From: JAQVUB01 sp033809415
GTDB lineage: Bacteria > Verrucomicrobiota > Lentisphaeria > Oligosphaerales > Oligosphaeraceae
DNA: 6,359 nucleotides
Assembly (NCBI GenBank): GCA_033809415.1
Contig: JAPXLT010000268.1
Span: 1-6,359 of the forward strand
Direction of reading: 5' to 3'
Position 1 is the stretch's first letter. Every line of letters begins with the position of its first letter. Below, one piece after another: positions 1 through 6,257 of the stretch. The position numbers were made by a program, and so were the translations under genes. The notes under the pieces are model-generated. The model saw only the letters and a list, made by a program, of their open reading frames with translations. It ran no database searches and was not told where the DNA came from.

Positions 1-11
1 GGTCAGACGTG

Positions 12-47
12 GTGGACGGTGTGGACAGGGTGGACGGTGTGGATAGG
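12..47. repeat. Direct repeat, 18 bp x2, made of four 9-bp GTGGAC units
   Basis: Two 18-bp copies lie head to tail at 12-29 and 30-47 and differ at one base (C at 26, T at 44). Each copy splits into two 9-bp units, so the stretch reads GTGGACGGT, GTGGACAGG, GTGGACGGT, GTGGATAGG. It starts close to the left edge of the window, so more copies may lie outside. The 9-bp period would keep a reading frame (Val-Asp-Gly-Val-Asp-Arg), but no open frame of useful length extends from it. I treat it as an intergenic tandem repeat of unknown function. Confidence 0.85.
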
Positions 48-144
48 GCAAGGACATCCCCCTGCACCCCACGACAGTCAGAATAATCACAACCGGGACG
101 GTTGCGCTACTTTTTAAACCAGCGCCCCCCGTACCCGTTCCCAA

Positions 145-200
145 CGCACTTCGCACCACGCACTACGCACCCCGCACCCCGCACCCCGCACCCCGCACCC
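145..200 (+). repeat. Tandem heptamer array, unit CGCACCC, 8 copies
   Basis: Eight consecutive 7-bp units are visible. The first three are variants (CGCACTT 145-151, CGCACCA 152-158, CGCACTA 159-165), followed by five perfect CGCACCC units (166-200) and a decayed CATTCCC at 201-207. All the variation is in the last two bases of the unit and at the left end, as expected for an array that expands at one end and decays at the other. Read as GCACCCC, the unit differs by one base from the GCACCCT unit of the array at 6258-6359 on the opposite strand. The - strand carries regularly spaced G4 runs with TGC loops, a pattern compatible with G-quadruplex formation. Confidence 0.93.
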
Positions 201-298
201 CATTCCCTTGAACCCTGTACTACAGAAGAGGCATTACAAAATTTCCTGGGAACATCCGTGATCGTTGTTTTCCGGCTGCCCTTTTGCTGAAATGCCGA

Positions 299-306
299 TA
301 TATTAT
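299..306 (+). promoter_or_regulatory. Possible -10 region of the trpS promoter
   Basis: The run TATATTAT (299-306) contains two overlapping -10-like hexamers, TATATT and TATTAT, in the most A+T-rich stretch of the upstream region, about 50 nt before the trpS start codon. No good TTGACA-like hexamer sits 16-18 bp upstream; TTGCTG (284-289) is too close to these hexamers. The call rests on the -10 match and position alone. Confidence 0.28.
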
Positions 307-343
307 ATGTTTTACGACAAGGGTGTTCATCATCAGGCAATTC

Positions 344-350
344 AGGAAGA
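344..350 (+). promoter_or_regulatory. Ribosome binding site of trpS
   Basis: AGGAAGA lies 4 nt before the ATG at 355, with the AGGA core 7 nt before it. It decides the start: the same frame is open further upstream, to 265, but those extra 30 codons have no Shine-Dalgarno sequence and do not resemble the TrpRS N-terminus. Confidence 0.75.
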
Positions 351-354
351 AGCG

Positions 355-1326
355 ATGTCAGTCAAACGGGTATTAACGGGTATTCAGCCTTCAGGGACTC
401 TGCATCTTGGCAATTATTTCGGGACGATGCGCCAGGCTCTGGCGATGCAGCAGGAACATAACTGTTTTTATTTCATTGCCAATTATCATGCAATGACCTC
501 GATGCCGGAACCAAAGCAGTTGAAGGAACGCACATTCCAAGTGGCTTTGGACTTTCTGGCCTGCGGGCTGGATCCGGTTAAAACGGTTTTCTTCCGCCAG
601 TCGGATGTCCCTGAAGTGCAGGTTCTGACTTGGATTCTAAGCTGCATTTGCCCGTTGGGCCTGCTTGAACGCTGCCACAGTTACAAGGACAAGCTTGCAC
701 ATGGACTCGAGTCCAATCACGGTCTGCTGGCCTATCCGGTGCTGATGGCGGCGGATATCCTGCTCTATGATTCGAACCTGGTGCCGGTCGGCAAAGACCA
801 GAAGCAGCATCTGGAAGTGACCCGTGACCTGGCCATCCGCTTCAACAACCGCTATGGCGAAAATCTGCTGGTGGTGCCCGATCCCCTGATCCAGGAGGAA
901 GTTGCCGTGGTGCCCGGATTGGACGGCCAGAAAATGTCCAAGAGTTATGACAATACGATCGAGATTTTCGGGGAAGGCAAATCAGTCCGCAGTAAATTCA
1001 TGCGCATTGTCACGGATTCCACGCCGCTTGAAGACCCAAAAGACCCCGACCAGTGCAATGTCTTTGCACTCTATAAACTGATGGCGACACCCGAAGAACA
1101 GCAGGAAATGCGCGAACGCTACAAGGCCGGCGGCATGGGATACGGACATGCCAAGCAGGCACTCTTCGAAAAATACAGCGAATACTTCAAGGAAATGCGC
1201 GAACGCCGTAAAAAACTGCTGGAAAAACCCGGGGAGATCGAGGATATCCTCCAAGATGGCGCCACCCGCGCCCGGAAAATCGCCCAGGTGACGATGGATA
1301 GGGTACTTGGCGCAGTCGGCCTGTAA
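355..1326 (+). CDS. trpS: Tryptophanyl-tRNA synthetase (TrpRS)
   Basis: Cytoplasmic class I aminoacyl-tRNA synthetase that activates tryptophan with ATP and charges tRNA-Trp (EC 6.1.1.2). The 323-residue product has the usual length for bacterial TrpRS. Near the N-terminus, GIQPSGTLHLGNYFG (9-23) carries the HIGH-like ATP signature HLGN (17-20) in the TrpRS-specific context. MAADILLYDSNLVPVGKDQ (131-149) is the tryptophan-pocket segment; D134 corresponds to the family's aspartate that contacts the indole nitrogen. KMSKS is intact at 193-197. The C-terminal part (about 210-323) is the helical anticodon-binding region, rich in Glu, Lys and Arg. The start at 355 is chosen from the Shine-Dalgarno sequence and because residue 4 onward (KRVLTGIQPSG) matches the family start. 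The MFS gene follows after 44 bp. No truncation or missing catalytic motif is seen, and no T-box or trp attenuator is visible in the leader. Confidence 0.97.
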   Translation: MSVKRVLTGIQPSGTLHLGNYFGTMRQALAMQQEHNCFYFIANYHAMTSMPEPKQLKERTFQVALDFLACGLDPVKTVFFRQSDVPEVQVLTWILSCICPLGLLERCHSYKDKLAHGLESNHGLLAYPVLMAADILLYDSNLVPVGKDQKQHLEVTRDLAIRFNNRYGENLLVVPDPLIQEEVAVVPGLDGQKMSKSYDNTIEIFGEGKSVRSKFMRIVTDSTPLEDPKDPDQCNVFALYKLMATPEEQQEMRERYKAGGMGYGHAKQALFEKYSEYFKEMRERRKKLLEKPGEIEDILQDGATRARKIAQVTMDRVLGAVGL

Positions 1327-1370
1327 AGACGACGTTTTCTGCGGTTTCTGGAAAGCATGGGAATGTAGTC

Positions 1371-2666
1371 ATGAGCTATGCCGCCACATTAACAGAAGAG
1401 CAGCGCCGGAAAGCACGCTGGAACGCGATCTGCTCCGCGCTGTATGGTTGCACTTCGGAGTTGATGCTGGACAGCAGCGCGGTGATCATTACCTATATCG
1501 CGTTGCTCAATGGCAGCGACATGTTTTCGATGTTGTCCAGCAGCTTGAGCGCTATCGCCTATGTGCTGCTGCTGATCCCGCTGACCGGGATCAATGACCG
1601 GCTGGGACTCAAACGTTCCGTGCGCGTTGCCTGCCGCATAGGCTGCGGGGCTTATATCATGATGGCCTTGGCGCCCTTCTTTGGCGAGAAGGCGCCGCTT
1701 TTGGTGATCCTTGCTGCTTTCATCTACACCATGACCAAGCCGCTCTACCTGAATACCTGGTACCCCCTGCTCGATAATTTTCTGCTGCCACAAGATCGGA
1801 CACTTTTTTTCAGCAGGATGCGCTTTCTGTATATGGTTCTGAATGCCGCCTTGTTTTCGCTGCTGGGGATGGTGATGGGGCGAAACCCTCCAATCTGGTT
1901 CTTTCAGCTGGTCATCGTTCTGACTGGTCTGAGTATCCTCGGGCGAAGCTGGCATATTGACAAGCTCCCGGTGGACCCGGCGAAAAAACCGGCAGCGCGC
2001 TACCGGTTCCGCGAGGCCTTTGCAACCAGCATCCGGAATGGCCCCCTGACCGGATTTTCCGTATATATCAGTTTTGTCACTTTTGGCTATGCCGCCCTGG
2101 TTCCTCTGGTCTTCATTTACCTGAAGAGTCATCTCGATGTGGCGCCCAGCACGGTGATCACTATTTCAGGGCTAGTCATGAGCGGAACAATTGCAGGGTA
2201 CCTGGTAGCCTGGAAACTGCAGCGACTCATAGGCACCAAATGGATGCAAGTCGCCTGTCACCTGTCGTTCATCTGCATTAGCGTAGCCTGCTTCTTCTGC
2301 GGCAAGGAAAATCCACATGCAGTTGTGTACCTGACCTTGCTGTTGATTCTGCATGGCTTTGCATCGGCCTGTTTTGGCGTCTGCTTTTCGGCGGAAATTA
2401 TGGCGCTGGCGCGACCTGGCAACAAGACGATGGCGACGGCATTCTGCAATACATATTCGCAGGCAGGGCTAGTGCTCACCCGTACTGGCACCTCGTTAGT
2501 GATTGGCAGCGGGATGCTGGCAAGCAGCTGGCAGCTGGGCGAACGCATCGTCAGCAGTTTCCAGACCCTGTTCCTGATCTATGCCGTGGCGCTGACCTTT
2601 TGCCTGCTGCTCGTAGTGCTGCTGCCTTCCGTCGTCCCAAAGCACGAAGATTATTACGAACCCTGA
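1371..2666 (+). CDS. Major facilitator superfamily (MFS) transporter, substrate unknown
   Basis: Integral inner-membrane carrier of 431 residues, a typical MFS length. I count about 12 hydrophobic segments in a 6+6 layout: roughly 28-47, 51-73, 85-104, 108-127, 148-170, 174-192, then a polar central loop 193-224 (DKLPVDPAKKPAARYRF), then 225-250, 260-281, 292-311, 316-338, 361-383 and 396-420. GINDRLGLKR (73-82), between helices 2 and 3, matches MFS motif A (G-x-x-x-D-R-x-G-x-k/r). Both termini are polar and probably cytoplasmic. The ATG at 1371 follows a weak GGGAA (1359-1363) with a 7-nt gap. It lies 44 bp after trpS with no terminator between, so co-transcription is likely. Its last 13 bp overlap the end of the convergent beta-helix gene. 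The fold is clear; the substrate is not. A sugar or organic-anion carrier is conceivable given the beta-helix neighbour, but this is a guess. Confidence 0.87.
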   Translation: MSYAATLTEEQRRKARWNAICSALYGCTSELMLDSSAVIITYIALLNGSDMFSMLSSSLSAIAYVLLLIPLTGINDRLGLKRSVRVACRIGCGAYIMMALAPFFGEKAPLLVILAAFIYTMTKPLYLNTWYPLLDNFLLPQDRTLFFSRMRFLYMVLNAALFSLLGMVMGRNPPIWFFQLVIVLTGLSILGRSWHIDKLPVDPAKKPAARYRFREAFATSIRNGPLTGFSVYISFVTFGYAALVPLVFIYLKSHLDVAPSTVITISGLVMSGTIAGYLVAWKLQRLIGTKWMQVACHLSFICISVACFFCGKENPHAVVYLTLLLILHGFASACFGVCFSAEIMALARPGNKTMATAFCNTYSQAGLVLTRTGTSLVIGSGMLASSWQLGERIVSSFQTLFLIYAVALTFCLLLVVLLPSVVPKHEDYYEP

Positions 2667-4795
2667 AAACGGGTTTTCTGTTCAGGAGTCAGACCGGCAC
2701 CGCTAATGGTTATGCCCGGATCAGGGAAACCGCGCTTCCGCATGATGGAATCTTTTTTCAGGTGAAAATCACGTTTGGCGAGGCTGACGAAGCCGGGGTC
2801 GCCGGTGATGGAAAAACGGTCATGCCCCAGATTCTGCCATTCAGTAAAGTTCTTGCGCCAGGGTTCTTGCCCGGCGGAGGGCGTACCGCACAGGGCAAAG
2901 TCCTCCTGAAGATTTTTCCCGGTCGTATCATAAAAGCAGTTCATATCACTAAAGAATTGATCCGCTTGTAGACTTTCCGGCAGAGAGCAGCGAAAAAACG
3001 GCGTGCCTGCGGTGACGATGATATTTTTCAGGAAGTTATAGTTTTTGTTGTAGTTTTGGCCAGGGAAGGTATATCCGGTATTCCGGCTGCGACCAACTGA
3101 TACTGCGAGGCCGCTTTGGGCATTAAAGGCGGAAATATTGTGACGTACCAGATTTTCACGCCCGTAGTGCTGATGGAAGCCTTCTTTGGAACAATCGTAA
3201 CAGATGTTTTCTTCGATGACAATATACCCGGCACCTTCATCGGTATAGATTCCCCATCCTCCGTAGAATCGGCATTTGACATTGAAGATCCGATTGTTGT
3301 AGACTCGGGTTCCGGGTTGGCAGCCCAGCAGATAGATTCCCCCCATATCGCAGAGCACGCCTTTTCCGATATCATGGATCAAGTTGAATCCGATGCGGTT
3401 TTCACGGCAGCGGTTATCGACGTATCCCCAGACCCATCCGCAGGAAATACCACTGTAGTAGAGGTCATGGATGTGGTTGTGTTCTATGAGGTTTCCGAAG
3501 GCGTGTCCGATAAGGATTCCGACGGCACTCAGATAGACCTGTCCGCAGTCATGAATCCAGTTGTCTGCGATAATGATATGGTGGGTTGCAAATGCTTCAG
3601 GTCCCTGTGCATTGCTGCCGCTGACGTAGATGCCGCCTCCGCCTAGGGTGTGCAGATGATTTCCCCGCAGGGTGATTTCGGAGCAGCCTCCGGAGATGGT
3701 CATGGCGCTGCCGTTACAGTTTTCAATGGTGCAGTTGCGGAAGGTACAGTTTTTGGCGCCGGTGAGGAAAATAGCGCCGGGCACTTGGACTGAGGCCTGG
3801 TGGCAGCCACCGTATGATTTACTGTTAACCCAACCTGCGGAAATCAAGTTGTTGGGTAATTCGGGTAGGGGGGTGTCTCCTGTGTCGAAGGTCCTGCCTG
3901 GATGGAATATGCCTTTGCCGCCGTGACGAAATGTCAGTCCGTCAAAGGCAAGCCATTGTACAAACTGGTTGTTGTCAGGCTTGCCATGCAGCAGCAGTAG
4001 GATCGGCAGGACGGGGACGCTTGCCTGCAAGTTTTCCAGGTTTTCACCGGAGCGTGGCAGGTAAGCCACCGTATTTTCCAGATTGTCATAATAGAATTCA
4101 CCGGGTTCTGTCAGAGCTTCCCGGACATTTAGCCAGAGATAGCGGGTGGTTTCGCAATACATCGTGCATCGACTGTATTTGCTGAAATGCACCATGTTGC
4201 TGTCGCGGTTCCAGTGATCGAGTGGCAGTCGGCTGTCATTCCAGAGCTGCATCAGCAAAACCCGGATGCCCTTGGGGTTATGCCAGCTTGGATCAAAATC
4301 CGAGTCTTTAGGCTGAAAAGCATTGTTCCCGGCGAAGAGTCCCTCATCGTCGGCAGGAAGCACACGCAGAGGCGCAAAGGCGTCGCGCAGGCTCTTCGGA
4401 AAAGCAGCCGGCTTGGCCGGCTGGCCATTGATAAAGAGCTGTTGGAGCTGTCCGTCATGGATAGCCTCAGCGGGGACTTTTGCCGTGAAAACAGTCTTTC
4501 CGTTAAGTTTCTTTTTTGACCAGTTCTGGATTCTGACGCCACCGTCGAAAACTGGTTTTTCACCGGGTATTGCCTTGAAGGTGACCGGCATGGAGTCTTC
4601 CGGGGTCAGAACTAGAGTTTTGCTCAACGGATAGGAACCGCCTTTGCACCAGACAGTAACCGGAAAATCGAGTTCGCCACGCTGCTTGAGTACGCGTAAG
4701 GAGGCAAACGCCTCTGCCAGTGAATGAAAGGTGACGATGTCCTTTTTTGCAGAATCAGATTTTTCAGGTGGCTCAAGAAAAAATTCTTTGTACAT
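2654..4795 (-). CDS. Right-handed parallel beta-helix protein, probable carbohydrate-active enzyme without signal peptide
   Basis: A 713-residue protein. Residues 45-90 (VTVWCKGGSYPLSKTLVLTP and PGEKPVFDGGVRI) match the conserved opening of beta-helix proteins related to pectate-lyase-fold glycosidases. The middle (about 90-290) is a mixed region with Trp/Tyr-rich strands. Residues 349-568 form at least eight helix coils with recurring Asn-x-Ile-His/Tyr-Asp-Cys turns (for example NHLHTLGGGGIYVSG, HNHIHDLYYSGISCG). Two acidic patches face similar coil positions, CDMGGIY (D483) and YTDEGAG (D519/E520), as in GH141-like beta-helix enzymes; a catalytic role is my inference. DPGFV...DFHLKKDS (666-682) is the usual C-terminal element. 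Oddly, the N-terminus (MYKEFFLEPPEKSDSAKK) has no hydrophobic signal, unlike most relatives, so a cytoplasmic location is predicted. I chose the ATG at 4795 for its strong Shine-Dalgarno; an in-frame GTG at 4831 is the alternative. The substrate cannot be told. Confidence 0.88.
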   Translation of the reverse strand: MYKEFFLEPPEKSDSAKKDIVTFHSLAEAFASLRVLKQRGELDFPVTVWCKGGSYPLSKTLVLTPEDSMPVTFKAIPGEKPVFDGGVRIQNWSKKKLNGKTVFTAKVPAEAIHDGQLQQLFINGQPAKPAAFPKSLRDAFAPLRVLPADDEGLFAGNNAFQPKDSDFDPSWHNPKGIRVLLMQLWNDSRLPLDHWNRDSNMVHFSKYSRCTMYCETTRYLWLNVREALTEPGEFYYDNLENTVAYLPRSGENLENLQASVPVLPILLLLHGKPDNNQFVQWLAFDGLTFRHGGKGIFHPGRTFDTGDTPLPELPNNLISAGWVNSKSYGGCHQASVQVPGAIFLTGAKNCTFRNCTIENCNGSAMTISGGCSEITLRGNHLHTLGGGGIYVSGSNAQGPEAFATHHIIIADNWIHDCGQVYLSAVGILIGHAFGNLIEHNHIHDLYYSGISCGWVWGYVDNRCRENRIGFNLIHDIGKGVLCDMGGIYLLGCQPGTRVYNNRIFNVKCRFYGGWGIYTDEGAGYIVIEENICYDCSKEGFHQHYGRENLVRHNISAFNAQSGLAVSVGRSRNTGYTFPGQNYNKNYNFLKNIIVTAGTPFFRCSLPESLQADQFFSDMNCFYDTTGKNLQEDFALCGTPSAGQEPWRKNFTEWQNLGHDRFSITGDPGFVSLAKRDFHLKKDSIMRKRGFPDPGITISGAGLTPEQKTRFQGS
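2659..2682 (+). terminator. Weak hairpin at the convergent gene ends, possible terminator
   Basis: On the + strand AACCC (2659-2663) can pair with GGGTT (2671-2675) across a 7-nt loop, followed by the U-rich TTCTGTT. Two other pairings compete: GAAAA/TTTTC (2665-2669 with 2674-2678) and CCTGAA/TTCAGG (2662-2667 with 2681-2686). All stems are only 5-6 bp and there is no strong U-tract on either strand. The position, right at the MFS stop codon and the end of the opposing gene, is the main argument. Confidence 0.25.
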
Positions 4796-4806
4796 CGCAG
4801 ACTCCT
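4796..4806 (-). promoter_or_regulatory. Ribosome binding site of the beta-helix gene
   Basis: On the - strand AGGAG (complement of 4802-4806) precedes the ATG at 4795 by 6 nt (TCTGCG). This near-perfect Shine-Dalgarno selects 4795 over the in-frame GTG at 4831, which would add 12 residues that do not form a signal peptide either. Confidence 0.85.
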
Positions 4807-4920
4807 GAAGAAAGGGACCAATACCCGTCACTTATGCTTTTTTAACAACGAAAAGACACAAAAAAACTGACCGCCTGACTCAATTTTCTTCGCAAATACG
4901 AAATGTGGCCGATGATTAAT
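4807..4920 (-). other. A+T-rich intergenic spacer between aminotransferase and beta-helix gene
   Basis: This short spacer is richer in A+T than the flanking genes, with homopolymer runs (seven A at 4860-4866 on the + strand). It is long enough for a promoter of the beta-helix gene, but I find no convincing -35/-10 pair on the - strand; TTGTTA followed 17 bp later by GGTATT is the best and is poor. No stem followed by a U-run is visible, so read-through from the aminotransferase gene remains possible. Confidence 0.4.
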
Positions 4921-6246
4921 TCATTTTACCAAGCGCTGAAAACCACTGAGGGCGATCGCTTCCGGCGGAAGAATCGGCTGTTTTGCATCCAATGCATCCC
5001 GCAGTTTTGCAAAGACCCGGTCCAATGCCTCGCTGAAATCTGAAACATCCTTTTCCGAGTGCGCCAATGTCGGATAAAAGGCGCTGCCGGCCAAGAACCC
5101 CTCATCAATCAGATATCTGGTATAGAGCGTTCGGAGTTCAGCGGCTCGTTCTCCTGAGAAGCTGAAGGCTGTCAGACAGGCAAAGTCTTCCTCTGATTGA
5201 ACAACTAGGGGAAGTGCATATTTTGCAGCCAAGCGTTTCCAGTGTGCCACGACGGCAGCTCCGATCTTCTGCGCATGCTCCCAGACACGGCTTTCTTCCA
5301 TCCGCTGCAGAGTCGCCAGTGCGGCGACTGGTCCGACCCGCTCTGTCCAATAGGTGCTGGAAATGAAGCTCTTTTCTGCGCTTTGCATCATCTGTCGAGT
5401 CCCAATGACCGCTCCAATGGGGTGCCCGTTCCCCAGAGCTTTGGCAAATGCCGCCAGATCAGGTGTCACCCCGAAGCTCAGATGGGAACCACCGAAACGC
5501 CAGCGCCATCCGATGGTGACTTCATCGAAAATCAGCGCACTGCCATATTGATTACAGAGTGCACGCATTTTTTCGAGAAAGCCGGGTGTCGGGTACATGC
5601 GGCGGCATGGTTCTGCGACCACGGCTGCAATCTTGTTGCCAAACTTTGTAAATAATTCTTCCAGACGTGCAAAATCGCCGTGTGTCAAGGGGATGGATGT
5701 GCCACGCAGTTCGGAAGGGACGCCATAGGGTGGCACCCCGGCAAGCCACATCCCCCGCAAGGCATCGCTGTCGCCGAGATTGCAGGCCAAATACCAGTCA
5801 CTCCATCCGTGATATCCGGAGACTACGACTATCGAGCGGTCGGTGGCAGCACGGGCAATGCGCACTGCCAGCGCCAGCGTTTCACCTCCGGTACGGGCAA
5901 AGCGTACCTGTTCGGCCCAGGGATGGATTGCGCAGAGACGATCGGCAAGCTCGACCTCCTCCGGAGGATTCAAGGAACTCATGCTGCCGCTGCGGACAGT
6001 ACGGATGACAGCCTCGCTGACAAAAGGATCAGCGTATCCAAGAAGACAGGCACCGATGCCGTTTGTGCTGAAATCGCGATAAGTACGGCCATCCAGATCC
6101 TTAATGGTGCAGCCATGAGCCTCCGCTGAATAGGCAGGCCAGTAATCTGGCGCCATATTTTCCGGACGCTTGCTAAGCAGACCAACTCCGCCAGGAATCC
6201 GCTCCTTGGCGTGACGATACAGCTCCTGAGTTAAATTCGTATCCAT
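4921..6246 (-). CDS. Class III PLP-dependent aminotransferase, glutamate-1-semialdehyde-aminotransferase-like
   Basis: Cytoplasmic fold-type I PLP enzyme, 441 residues, full length for the class. Visible in order: the substrate-entry region YRDFSTNGIGACLLGYADP (56-74), the phosphate-binding turn RTGGETLALAVRIARA (118-133), the aromatic/His segment GYHGWSDWY (144-152), AEPCRR (211-216), IFDEVTIGWR (239-248) with D241 expected to contact the pyridine nitrogen, and FAKALGNGHPIGAVIG (267-282) with K269 as the Schiff-base lysine. All key residues are intact. It is probably not the haem enzyme HemL: the phosphate turn reads RTGGET instead of the SGTEA-type sequence, and SSTYWTERVGPVAALAT (296-312) replaces the HemL-type GTLSGNP region. 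Relatives of this type often sit in surface-polysaccharide or modified-sugar gene clusters, where they aminate keto-sugars or similar acceptors. The donor and acceptor here are unknown. The gene lies 125 bp upstream of the beta-helix gene on the same strand. Confidence 0.93.
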   Translation of the reverse strand: MDTNLTQELYRHAKERIPGGVGLLSKRPENMAPDYWPAYSAEAHGCTIKDLDGRTYRDFSTNGIGACLLGYADPFVSEAVIRTVRSGSMSSLNPPEEVELADRLCAIHPWAEQVRFARTGGETLALAVRIARAATDRSIVVVSGYHGWSDWYLACNLGDSDALRGMWLAGVPPYGVPSELRGTSIPLTHGDFARLEELFTKFGNKIAAVVAEPCRRMYPTPGFLEKMRALCNQYGSALIFDEVTIGWRWRFGGSHLSFGVTPDLAAFAKALGNGHPIGAVIGTRQMMQSAEKSFISSTYWTERVGPVAALATLQRMEESRVWEHAQKIGAAVVAHWKRLAAKYALPLVVQSEEDFACLTAFSFSGERAAELRTLYTRYLIDEGFLAGSAFYPTLAHSEKDVSDFSEALDRVFAKLRDALDAKQPILPPEAIALSGFQRLVK

Positions 6247-6257
6247 TTTTACTCCTT
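6247..6257 (-). promoter_or_regulatory. Ribosome binding site of the aminotransferase, abutting the repeat array
   Basis: On the - strand AAGGAG (complement of 6252-6257) lies 5 nt before the ATG at 6246. It is a strong Shine-Dalgarno and supports this start. It directly touches the heptamer array, so no promoter can fit between array and gene; the array must be in the mRNA leader unless a promoter lies within it. Confidence 0.9.

Larger units (their letters stand above)
1..354. other. Repeat-rich non-coding region upstream of trpS
   Basis: No credible gene is seen in these 354 bases. The stretch holds a 9/18-bp GTGGAC repeat (12-47), one orphan copy of the heptamer motif (CCCTGCACCC, 60-69), a tandem heptamer array (145-200) and about 150 nt of ordinary sequence leading to trpS. 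Short reading frames through the array give Pro/His/Thr/Arg low-complexity peptides that simply mirror the DNA repeat, so they are not called. I see no tRNA, riboswitch or clear terminator. The A+T-rich stretch around 298-310 is the best place for a promoter. Confidence 0.7.

Noticed and set aside
27..37. T-box-like AGGGTGG upstream of an aminoacyl-tRNA synthetase gene
   Set aside because: The match to the T-box core stops after AGGGTGG and arises from the 9-bp GTGGAC repeat. It lies over 300 nt from trpS and no specifier stem or terminator/antiterminator pair is seen.
145..200. CRISPR array
   Set aside because: The units are 7 bp with no spacers. The same applies to 6258-6359.
242..251. Small inverted repeat TTCC-TG-GGAA upstream of trpS as an operator
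   Set aside because: Four-base arms are expected by chance in a region of this size, and no regulator gene is nearby.
102..290. Small + strand open frame across the left repeat array
   Set aside because: The peptide is Pro/His/Thr/Arg low complexity that mirrors the 7-bp DNA repeat, and there is no ribosome binding site.
265..354. N-terminal extension of TrpRS to 265
   Set aside because: The extra 30 residues do not resemble TrpRS, while a Shine-Dalgarno sequence sits properly before the ATG at 355.
1389..2132. Long - strand open frame antisense to the MFS gene
   Set aside because: It is the mirror of a strong membrane-protein gene, with no recognisable domain and no independent start signal.
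3116..3646. + strand open frame antisense to the beta-helix gene, Asp/Val-rich
   Set aside because: The composition follows from the complement of the recurring Asn/Ile/His/Asp codons of the beta-helix coils. No known domain; the opposite frame is clearly the real gene.
4900..4920. Inverted repeat TTCG/CGAA near 4889-4903 as a terminator after the aminotransferase
   Set aside because: The arms are only 4 bp and no U-tract follows on the - strand.
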